Shown piece by piece: positions 55,246 to 64,000 of a stretch of 64,000 bases of DNA. Within the stretch, counting starts at the first letter, position 1. Each line of letters begins with the position of its first letter. Source of the stretch: Reticulitermes lucifugus (taxonomy: Eukaryota > Arthropoda > Insecta > Blattodea > Rhinotermitidae); contig JAKCWW010001206.1 of NCBI GenBank assembly GCA_026260175.1, forward strand, positions 1-64,000, read 5' to 3'. The notes under the pieces were generated by a model. That model had not been told where the DNA came from, ran no database searches, and saw only the letters and a program-made list of their open reading frames with translations. The translations under genes and the position numbers were made by a program.

Positions 55246-57334
55246 TTAATTCTGCGTTTTTGTCTACAAATTTTCGTATTACTCTCAGAGCAGAGGCGAT
55301 TATTTACCTATACAGCATTAACTAGTTGACGTTTCCAACATGCATTGTTTTTCCTGAGAAGTCGAAACTGAAACTTTAAAAAAGATTAAGGTAAAAACTT
55401 GGGCTTCGTGTGTTTAATCGCCAGCCTGCCGATAAGTATTCAGTACACATGCGCACGGTCCTGCGACCGGTAATCTCGATCAAGATTATCACGGTTTTCC
55501 TCGGCCCCAGAGCAAACACTTAGTTGGTAAACAAATTCAACTTTACCATTCATGCTTCTCATGGTCCTCCCACAGTAGATATCACAATTCAACCCTGCTG
55601 CAGTAAAGACCCTACACCGTTTCCTGGCTGCGCAACTACAAAGCAGACGAATTCCAAACCCTTGACATTCTCTCCAAATAAGCTTTACCAGAGGGATGAG
55701 TGGGCAAAGCCAGGAAGTTTCACAGCCGAAAATAACCCACCAGTTCCCCTCTTTTTCTACTGTCTTTCCTCTCTCTCTCTCTTTTACGTGTTAAAATATT
55801 AGGCAGTGTTAACACTTCCAGGATTGACGTGTACCTACATTGTATTCCCATAAAAAAGGCTTCAGTTCCTTTCTCACACAAAACATATCCTATCCCTTAA
55901 ACAGACCAATCGTTAAATGATGATTTGAGAAGTAATCAGTATTTACTGTGATTATTATATGAAACACATACTTTTGTGGGCAAGATAGAGATTTATAATG
56001 CTACAACAGGTGTTACTTATAATTACAATTGGAGGTTCATAAGTTAGTAATGCTACTGGTACTTACGCAGGCTGACATAATTATACTACTGAAATATGCG
56101 TTGTAAAATTCGGTAGGAATACACAACTCCCATCCCTAGCTACGGTTTTCACAGATGACTCTCCACTTATCCACTGCTGTACATTTCAGTCCTTAATTGA
56201 CAACCTAAAATTACGACTTCACTGAAAATGAATACTATGTAACTTTCTTGGGCAAAGATCGAGAATAATGTCCATTGTAGCACAGACTTATTCCTCCTAC
56301 ATTCAGGCTGTCTTGCAACTATTATTATTACCAAATGCTTAACGCATCTACAGTCAGTCATATAGCCCATCCAATTATAGACCCTACATATAGATGTCTG
56401 TGTAATTATTAAATTAAAATTTCGTTTAGTTTTTCTGTATAGATTTAAACATTTTAAGTGTAGTAGGTCTAGTAGTTTAAAGCGACATAAATGCTTACCA
56501 CTACAGTGTTTTATGTTGTAGGCTGTGCATTCGCTTAGCTTCCTATTAATCGGCTCAGTAATTTATCAAAGGGCCCTTTAACTGGAATATCAATGGCTCT
56601 TCTTGACACAGAAACGCAGACTGAATTATACCTGAACGAATCACCTCACTCCCAACACAAATAAAACAGCGCTGCTTCAGAACTTATGTAAAAAACTCTA
56701 TGGCTACTGCTCCGGTCATTTACATTAATAATTACAGAGGCTCTAGACGATTACACCTAATATCGCAGTCTATTACTTAGCATTCCCTCTTAGACTATTC
56801 TATAGGTCACGGATTCAACTCTTATTCCTGTGACTCATGATTTTCGTGGTTTTCTGTAATCCCAAATACCAGAATGACGTATTAAATTGGGCCACACTCA
56901 AGTGTGCCACATCCTTTCCAATTCGCACTAATCGTCTGTATCATCTGAACTACCGACAGCGTCTTTAAGTAAACCGAGATTAAATGAATTAAACCCGAAT
57001 TTGTATTTCTGTTACACCATGCAGGTAGAGGGCTTAAAAAGTGCTTCGACATCTGTAGATTCATTTTTTCAGCAGTTAATTCCGAATTTAAGGGAGCTAA
57101 TCCGTAATGGCTGAAGAATAGTAGGCAGACATATACGGCTAACTGTGTAAGGAGTTATGAAACTCATTGCAGAGAATTCCCACATTTTTGCATTTCATGT
57201 GGAATTTTTTATTTCTTAGTCACATTACGTCAAGACGGCAGAAAAGATTTCATTTTTCTAGAGGACTATTCATAGGGATGAAGGATTACATATGACTGTC
57301 ATTCTTGCAATATCCCTCCTGCGAAAGGTGTAAT
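55246..57334. other. Unassigned stretch
   Basis: A 92-codon plus-strand frame (55524-55802) has no motif. Weak SINE-like text (CGGTTTTCCTCGGCCCC near 55490; TCACGGATTCAACTC near 56808) may be remnants. No gene recognised. Confidence 0.45.
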
Positions 57335-57643
57335 TCAGTTTCCTGAAATTTGACGGCTTATAACACAGAAACTGACTGCAGGGCACAGAACTGGCTGTAG
57401 AGCACAGAAACACATCATCCTTCGCCTTTTCTTCTGAACAGACTTTTTAGAATTGTATGCGTCGATATTGACATTCTCACTATCATTATCATCACCATCA
57501 GAATCCCTCCCAGCACTGGGCCTAAATGGCTTCTTAGATTTAAGAACTTTTCGTCTTCTTCGCTTCTTCCTAACCGTCATTTTCACATTGATGAATATGT
57601 TAGCAATTTTTATATTCTGGGTAGAGGTCTGTGAGATTTGAAG
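57335..57643 (-). CDS. Unrecognised open frame with basic and acidic blocks
   Basis: The minus strand is open for about 100 codons from after a stop at 57644-57646 to a stop at 57335-57337. It holds VRKKRRRRKVLKSKKPFRPS, an acidic GRDSDGDDNDSEN block and a second basic block KKRRR. This is composition expected of a nuclear or nucleolar protein: two possible nuclear localisation signals around an acidic linker. There is no good ATG at its start; a CCCAG at about 57615 on the minus strand could be a splice acceptor. It may be an exon, a fragment of a processed pseudogene, or chance in purine-rich DNA. I cannot name a family. Confidence 0.35.
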   Translation of the reverse strand, partial: LQISQTSTQNIKIANIFINVKMTVRKKRRRRKVLKSKKPFRPSAGRDSDGDDNDSENVNIDAYNSKKSVQKKRRRMMCFCALQPVLCPAVSFCVISRQISGN

Positions 57644-57762
57644 TTATCGCGGCGGAAAATTTTAATATTACCGTCTTCTGGAATGTGATTTTGTACCTAT
57701 TTATCAAAGTACATGCGTCCCTTCCCAGAAGACTATAATATTGATGGAACCCCTTCGTTAAC
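57632..57762. repeat. F1 foldback repeat, deletion derivative
   Basis: GAGATTTGAAGTTATCGCGG, CGGAAAATTTTAATATTACC, GTCTTCTGGAATGTGATTTT, TACCTATTTATCAAAGTAC, then directly CCCAGAAGACTATAATATTG. The centre is deleted. It overlaps the first codons of the neighbouring open frame. Confidence 0.75.
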
Positions 57763-58424
57763 ACTTCGTCCCCAGTGTTCATTACAATATTGTAACAAAA
57801 TGCGTTATCAGTACAATTTATAAACCGGTTACTATTCCTTCACATTTTTACGCTTAGAAATGCTTAGACAATATCCGTCTCATGACACGTAATTTTGCTA
57901 ACACTAATCTGAAGCACACATGTATACACTTACGGTTATTTAACCACGCTTTCACTAGCTCAGAGTACACAGTGCCGAATGAGGAGTAAAGAAATTTTAA
58001 GCATGCCGAAATAACGCTGTCGCTGCCTACTGTGATGTGCTAAACAAGAATTTACCTGAAGCGACCAAGAAAAGCCACAAGAATTCTCAAGCACGACTGC
58101 CGGTCCCGGGGGCAGAGATTTACCCCAGGATTTCCCGACTATTAAGCAGAATCGTGACGTTCAATTCTGCCATATTGAGAAACTTCAGCTACTCAGAAAG
58201 GCGCCGCATTACTGCTGCAGCAGCCCTAACGGTAAACTGAACGGCCGTTGAAGCCGAAACGAGTAGGAAAAGGCTCAAAATCTTATCATTTTGAGAGCGA
58301 TAAATTTGGCAACTACATAGCACCTATTGGAGTTGAAAAAAACACAATTTTTTTTTGCAGAAGACTGAACAAAAAAGGCTAATTCCGAACCCGTGGCGCA
58401 GACGATAGAGTAATAGTAAACTGA
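57763..58424. other. Unassigned stretch
   Basis: CTGAACGGCCGTTGAAGCC followed by GAAACGAGTAGG at 58237-58268 distantly resembles the hammerhead-like motifs but lacks pairing. Nothing else seen. Confidence 0.45.
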
Positions 58425-58625
58425 TTATTAAAGAAATGGTGTGACAGGGTCTGGATTGGAGTCGCCTTGCTCAGTATGAGAGCCATCTAAGTCCTCTTAT
58501 GAAACCGGTAATGAAACTTCGAATTTCATTAAGGGCAGGGAACTTCCTTAACAGTTTAACGATTATCAGTATCTCAAGAATGAAAATCCTCTACTTGCTA
58601 CGCAGTTATATCACGTCGATAAAGA
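58425..58625 (+). mobile_element. LINE-A 3' tail
   Basis: The tail matches that at 34060-34160: GTAATGAAACTTCGAATTTC, GGGCAGGGAACTTCC, ACGATTATCAGTATCTCAAG, AATGAAAATCCTC. Coding just upstream is barely readable. Confidence 0.55.
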
Positions 58626-59312
58626 GGCCACAATTTTGCTAGTGGTTTCCACGCATATTAGTAGCAGTCTGCGACGTACAGTGTGTCTCCCTAGAACCTC
58701 TACTGGCCCTGTATATGTCTACACGATTATAGATGAGGATGAGCAGGATTGGCTCAGAATTCAGCAATTGCCCGTACTTAAAGTTAGCCTACCTATTTCG
58801 AATGCAGTCTGCACTGTTTGTTGTGACATGTGTATGTGTCGTCTAACATACACTAGTTTGTGTGTTCTGTACTTCCAGCAAGTCGATTGGAACGGAGCAC
58901 TAACATGGGCGTGCGTAGGCGTGGTTTCCCTCCTGTTGAAATACCTGGCGAGTAGCATTCTTTGTAACTAGGAAACTGAGACAACTAAGCTAACTTCTAA
59001 AAATACGCCACGTAAGTAAATATTCAACGCTTCAAAAATTTCGAAATCCAGATATGTTAATGGCTGGCTTACCTAGTCGTATCAAATATCGATATATTAC
59101 CTTTAAATTTAGAAGCCTGTATTTCACCCACCATATAAAAATTAAACTGCTAGTTTACAGAATACACAATCAGTCTCTGTTACAAAGACCATTCGGTTTA
59201 TGCTGCTTAGGATAATAATTATTGTTTACTTGGAAAATCATATGAACAATAAAAACACACTCTTGGGCAAAATGTATAACTCTTAACTTTAAAGCAGGTA
59301 ATCCGTGCATAT
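58626..59312. other. Unassigned stretch
   Basis: A 111-codon plus-strand frame (58636-58971) has a Cys-rich middle but no motif I recognise. The last 11 bases (59302-59312) are the left target-site duplication of the next SINE. Confidence 0.45.
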
Positions 59313-59569
59313 GGCCGATCCCAGTGGCCGTGCGGGGTGGGTCTGCGGCCGCTCGCTTACTAGGATTGTGGGTTAGAATACCACCGGGGGTATGGATGTG
59401 TCTCTTGTGAGTGTTGTGTGTTGTCAGGTAGAGGTCTCTGCGACGAGCTAGTCCCTCGTCCAGAGGAGTCCTACCGAGTGTGGTGTGTCCAAAAATGTGT
59501 GAACGTGAAGCCTCGAAAAATGAGGCGGCCTAGGCCCCAAAGGGGCTGTCGAGCCATTAGAAAAAAAAG
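59313..59569 (+). mobile_element. SINE-3 with perfect target-site duplication
   Basis: The tRNA-Leu/Ser-like head (CAGTGGCCGTGCGG, GTGGGTTAGAATACC), body blocks CCAGAGGAGTCCTACCG and TGAGGCGGCCTAGGCCCC, and an A8 tail are all present. TCCGTGCATAT occurs at 59302-59312 and again at 59570-59580, an exact 11-bp target-site duplication. The intact tail and duplication suggest this is one of the youngest insertions in the window. RNA polymerase III transcription from the head is expected of the class. Confidence 0.9.
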
Positions 59570-59580
59570 TCCGTGCATAT

Positions 59581-59939
59581 AACTTTAAAGCTTTAACGAT
59601 TCCTTCCTTCCATACCATATCTGACTCAATAATCTTTATAATTTAACCATTTTTATTCACAATTAAATAACCTCTGCTTATAACATTTAAAACCTTTAAA
59701 TTTTGGTCGTAACTCTCGCCTGCATACCCGAGTGTCTACTTGAAGGGCTCGGTTGGATCTCTTCACAGCCTTTGGAAATCAAACTAAACCTTCGCTAAAT
59801 ATTATTAGCTAAGAGGTTAGACTCAAAGTGTTCGCGCGGGAACCAAAGTTGTGCTGCAAACTTTGAAAACAAAACTGTGTGGACGATAACTATGTTGTAG
59901 CTGAGAAACTCGACTAGGTACAGACTTCGTATAATGTCT
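59581..59939. other. Unassigned stretch
   Basis: Nothing recognised. Confidence 0.5.
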
Positions 59940-60245
59940 GCTGCAGCGTTTTATCACACACTGATTACTGCTGCAAGTTTAAAATAGACATTGATTACTG
60001 TTGCGACATTACTGCAGAAAATACTTACAGCTCCAAGGTTACAACAGACATTGATTACTACAGCAATAATATTGCTGCAATGTTACAACACTCAGTATTA
60101 CCAATGCAATATTACAGAAGACACTGGTTATTGCTGCAGTGTTATTTCAGGAACTGATTATTGCTGCTGATAAGTTATTGCAGACACCGGTTACTGCTTC
60201 AGGGTTACAGCAGACACTGTTTACTGCTGTTACTGTAGACACTGT
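59940..60245. repeat. 30-bp minisatellite, about ten units
   Basis: Units of 30 bp (one of 33) follow GCTGCAATGTTA, CAACAGACATTGATTACT with much variation. Starts at 59940, 59970, 60000 and 60030 are exactly in register; later units carry short insertions. The TTACTGCTGCA junction recurs throughout. Confidence 0.8.
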
Positions 60246-60377
60246 TTTGCCACACTATGTTTACATCACGAAAAATGACTCTGCACAGAGAACAAACTGC
60301 CGTTTCGGTGCGCCCAGCCTGTGGGGCCCCATGCAGCAAAATACATTAGGATAGCCTTACAACGTTCCTGCTAAGAG

Positions 60378-60432
60378 GCTTGGTGGCAGGAGGCAGCAGG
60401 TTCCTCCGAAACGATGGTAACTACTTATGAGA
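60378..60432. repeat. F1 right-half fragment
   Basis: GGAGGCAGCAGGTTCCTCC followed by GAAACGATGGTAACTA is the best-conserved F1 shoulder in the window; the rest of the element is absent. Confidence 0.7.
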
Positions 60433-61859
60433 ATAGGCAGTGTCGTAAGAATACCGCACAATAAATTTTCAAATCTCACGCGTGAAAACCTATGTTCCGT
60501 TAACGCTTTGAAACAAAGTGGTTATTACAAGTACCATCTGCTTTAAGATTCAGCACGATAAGAAATATACGAGTAACGGAACAATGAAGCCCGTTCGGAT
60601 TTTCGCTCTGATGATCCAGAAAGCAAACCGCATCCAATTTGCGCCATAGTACGTTAAAATCGTCAACAGATGTTTCGCCCTCTATGGCTCTGCCATATTT
60701 CCTGTACTTACCTCGTAAACGACGAAATGCAAATATGCGTACGTCTTCATGCAAATTTTATGTTATATTTTCCCGAATTAAAACCAACTTTAATTTGGTC
60801 GATAGATTTTAGTAAAATCTCCAGTACACAATTTATGCAACTTCTTTCATTGGCAGCCAAGTTGTTCCATAAAGACAAAGAGAAGAACGGACAGACATGA
60901 CCAAGTTTTTTGCAATATTTAGCGAAAGCGAAGGAAACCCTCCATATTTTGCTCAAACAGTGTATTAATGTGCTTCGTAAAATTCCCATTAAAAACAGCG
61001 ACTATTTCCCTAAATATCTAAATATAACAAGAAGACTGGTCTTCCTAAAGAGAGGAACGTTTTTTTCTGTGCGATAAAAACTTAATTTTTAAACATAATT
61101 TAGGTGGATATAATTCCTCGAAGGTATAGAAATACTTCTCAATAATTATTTTGAAATAATGCCTTTGTTAGAACAGACATTACTGCTCAAGGTTCTCACT
61201 AACATACCCACACTTACTAGTAAGTCAGCATTTGTACGAAACTTTACAGTCCTGCAGATTGCGCAAAATGTGTTTCGGTTGAAATTCGCGGAATGCACGA
61301 TTTGCTGTCCTGGAAAAGCATGCGAAGAAGCACGAGCAAACCCAGAACTATCAAAACGATTTATTACGAATAGGTCTATAAAATGTACCCACTGGTTCAG
61401 AAGCGTCGTCGCAACAAAACCTACAGATTACACAGAAGTCTTTCAAAAGCATAAATGCACACAATGTTTGCGCTGCTACTAACGCACTCTCAAGCTCCGT
61501 CGAAAGACCTTGTGCCAACACAGAGTAATATTTCAATGTAAAATACTTAGTCTTATACACGTCTGTTTTACTGACAGTGCAATTAGGAACTAAGTTAGCA
61601 CAGCCTTGGTTTTAGTGTTTTGTGTTTCAACGGTAAATAATTGGCCAGTAATGATCTAGATGATTCAAAATAGGAAAAGGAGCAGCTGTGTTGAACACGG
61701 TGTTGAATATTGGGCTTTCGCTAACAGCGCGGAATTTCTTACCCAACTCATTAATTCAAGCGTCCCTATAACAACTCTGCTGCACGACGTCAGTCAGTCA
61801 GTCAGTCAGGCAGCCATTCAGTTGGTTTATCAGTTAGTTACTTACAAACAGATGAATTA
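60433..61859. other. Unassigned stretch
   Basis: An 84-codon minus-strand frame (60500-60754) and a 107-codon plus-strand frame (61159-61482, Cys-rich at its end) have no motif I know. A CAGT tetranucleotide run lies at 61791-61809. Confidence 0.45.
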
Positions 61860-62120
61860 AAAATACACACGCACATGAAGGGAAATCCTGAAGGTAAGAA
61901 AAGCTTGGAAGACCCAAGCGTAGATGGAAGGATAATATTAAAATGAATCTTACAGAACTAAGACGTAAAGACGTAATCTTGATGGCACCGGTTCATGATA
62001 TGGACTAGAGATAGCCTTCTTTCAGCGCTACATTAAAGCTCTGGGTTTTATAAAATGCGGTGGGACTCATAACCAACAGCTCAGTTGTCAACTCTTCAAC
62101 AAAAGCCCTGCCCGATTGTG
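61860..62120 (+). mobile_element. LINE-A 3' end and tail
   Basis: A plus-strand frame is clean over KLGRPKRRWKDNIKMNLTEL and a further 15 codons (RRKDVILMAP), the best-kept LGRP close in the window. The tail follows: TTTATAAAATGCGGTGG, CAGCTCAGTTGTCAACTCTT. It is 5' truncated. Confidence 0.8.
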
Positions 62121-62519
62121 TCCGTAACTACCAGAGCTCAGGGACAAAATAACCAGTCTGTTACAACACATTTTGTGATAACTATACCGTAGAATAAATG
62201 CTGCATGACTTTTGTTCCGAGCTGTATGATATATTTTGCTCGACCAATACAGACATGATAATGTTTCCGTGTTGAAAGCATCATCACCAAACTTTGATTT
62301 CAAGATTATATACCCCATCTCCCACTTCACTCTGCGCATTTTAAAACACACAGTGTTGAGGCAAAGTTTCAAGCAGCAGCATCGTGATCAATAACTATAC
62401 GACCAGGTATGCTATTGGACAGTCACTCGCCAACAGGCAGGATTGCTGCGCACAATACATGCTCTTCTCGGCATTTATCAAACGATCCTAATACTTCATC
62501 GAATACTCTCGTAAAACGA
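62121..62519. other. Unassigned stretch
   Basis: Nothing recognised apart from a 94-codon minus-strand open frame without motif. Confidence 0.5.
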
Positions 62520-62712
62520 GTAACGATAACTCAGTCGGTATAGACTAATACAGACTAGGCTACGCACTGGACGAATGACAAATTTGGGTTCGATTTCCAA
62601 CAAGGACATGCATCTTTTTCTTCTCCTCAGCATCCAGACTGACTCCGGAACCAGCTTGCTATCAAACACGTGTAGGAGTCGCCAATGCCGTACATTTAAC
62701 TCCCTACAATGC
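62520..62712 (+). mobile_element. SINE-2 copy without tail
   Basis: ACTCAGTCGGTATAGACTAA, CAGACTAGGCTACGCACTGG (head with a short internal duplication), B box GGTTCGATTTC (62587-62597), CATCCAGACTGACTCCGG and a TTTAACTCCCTAC close. The CTTTACC tail is absent. Confidence 0.65.
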
Positions 62713-63069
62713 ATAATAACAGCAAAGGAAGCAGGTGAATTTGTAAGGACGGAATGACACTAACGCTACTTACTTTAGGACCCTGGAAGCATATCTTAGA
62801 AAACATAATATTTTACAGAAGTGATACCTTTGTGGAACGTAAAGTAACAACGCGTCGGAAGCGCACATATTTTCTTTATCTTCAAGTGTAAGAGTGAGAA
62901 CTAATGACTCCTGACGCCACGAATGACAAATTTTGTGCGTATACAGACTACAAACAAATGTACATATTGTGTATAAATTGTAGTTGGTAAGCTCTAAGTA
63001 CAAATATGAAGAGGAAGCGAAACTTTAATGTTACAGCCGAGAAATGTAACATAGACAGACCATGCAAGT
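62713..63069. other. Unassigned stretch
   Basis: Nothing recognised. Confidence 0.5.
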
Positions 63070-63425
63070 AACTGATGAGTTATACACAATGTTTCATATC
63101 GTTGTGAAAATTGGTCTCTCATATTAAGGGACGAACGAGGATAGGGGATCTTGAGAATCGGTTGCTACGGAAGTGAAAAAGTAACAGAGGCTGGTGAAAA
63201 CTGCAGGATGAGAAATTGTATGTTTTTTGTACCTCACTAAGCATTTTTCGGGTGATCAAATAAGGCGAATGAGTTCGGCTGGGCGTTTAGTTATGTATCG
63301 GGAAGGATACATTGCGTACAGAGCTTATTTTAAAATGGTAAAGTGTAGATACGGCTTTGAAGATGTAGGCATAGATGTGAAAATATTAGAATGAATGAAA
63401 TGGCTAAGCCCTGCCAAAACTGTAA
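63070..63425 (+). mobile_element. LINE-A RT C-terminus
   Basis: Across frames: RCENWSLILRDERG, GDLENRLLRK, SNRGW, KLQDEKLYVLYLTKHFSGDQ, IRRMSSAGR, then RCRHRCENIRMNEM. The order is that of LINE-A (GCETWSLTLREEH, LENRVLRR, KLHNEELYDLYSSP, RRMRWAGH, RPRHRWEDNIRM). It is inactivated by stops. Confidence 0.7.
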
Positions 63426-64000
63426 AATGGCTGACAACCTCTGAAACGCTTACGTCAGCAGAAAGAAACAAATGGTAGCGTGCACAGAGTTCAAACACTG
63501 ATGTTCCAATCAGAACTAGACCACACGAGTTGCAAGACAAGTAATGAATCTGAAACAGCACGAAAACTGTACATATGTCAGTACAATTACGATATGAGGA
63601 GACATTTTTACGTTTGCAGGATTGCTACAGGACACTTTGTCACCCGTCTTAATTACATTACACAAAGCCGCAATGGTTTTCGCCTTCGTTATCATCGTCG
63701 AGCTGGCAACATGTACTGAAGACAGCACCTTAAAACTGCTGTAACCTGCTGTGTTTTTGGTGACAGACAAGGATTTCCTTACTGTTTCTCTCAAAAGTTC
63801 TAAAAGCTCTGCTTTCTTTGATATCATCGGTCACGTTGATATCGTGCTTTCTTCAGCCGTTCAATCAATGTCTATTTTTAACAGTTAATGGGTGCTTGTG
63901 AATCCATGTGGATTAGGGAAGTAAAAAAAACCTACGAGAGCATGCTGCCCTACTTTCTCCAGGCAATTTGTAATATGCGAAAAACGTCTTAACAGACATG
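63426..64000. other. Unassigned stretch
   Basis: A 103-codon minus-strand frame (63516-63827) and an overlapping plus frame have no motif. No repeat recognised to the window end. Confidence 0.5.

Noticed and set aside
58237-58268. Hammerhead-like CTGAACGGCC, GAAACGAGTAGG
   Set aside because: The core lacks CTGANGA spacing and no stem I forms.

Overview
The window looks like gene-free, repeat-rich nuclear DNA from an insect. It is AT-rich, has no operon-like coding, carries many tRNA-derived SINEs, LINE 3' ends, mariner and pogo/Tigger remnants and microsatellites, and contains one 92-base run of N inside a CA repeat. The repeat repertoire resembles what I remember of cockroach and termite genomes (Blattodea). 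That placement is inference from memory and needs a database search. I recognise no intact host gene; the best coding-like stretch is a short basic/acidic open frame on the minus strand at 57335-57643.

Layout. 0-10 kb: the 3' tail of a SINE at the left edge, LINE tails, four good copies plus one weak copy of a palindromic (foldback) repeat here called F1, and a minisatellite at 3359-4370 split by two SINE insertions. 10-20 kb: LINE 3' ends (10878-11400, 18955-19500), a tandem duplication, a hammerhead-like motif (15678-15722), the CA repeat with the gap, and a 103-bp hairpin. 20-30 kb: F1 copies, a SINE-2 with clear target-site duplication (24251-24505), a 120-bp palindrome (27091-27210) beside a second hammerhead-like motif, and a SINE-1 (29428-29697). 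30-40 kb: a 265-bp inverted repeat with a hammerhead-like core in each arm (30442-30706), more LINE, SINE and F1 copies, remnants of two other LINE types, and a decayed mariner transposase (39040-40060). 40-50 kb: a full-length F1 copy, an 82-94-bp tandem array, a Tigger-like 3' end joined to a LINE 3' end, and SINE-2 and SINE-3 copies. 50-64 kb: an imperfect hairpin, an F1 pair followed by another hammerhead-like motif, the basic/acidic open frame, SINE-3 with a perfect 11-bp target-site duplication, a 30-bp minisatellite and two LINE 3' ends.

The elements do not form a pathway. They record repeated insertion: one LINE family gives 14 fragments, all at its RT C-terminus or 3' tail, 13 on the plus strand. 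SINE-2 gives 10 copies and SINE-3 three. F1 gives 19 copies, two of them weak. The most unusual signal is the recurring hammerhead-ribozyme-like architecture (stem I, CTGANGA, stem II, GAAA, GTA, stem I'). It occurs at three separate loci and twice in inverted orientation inside one foldback element.
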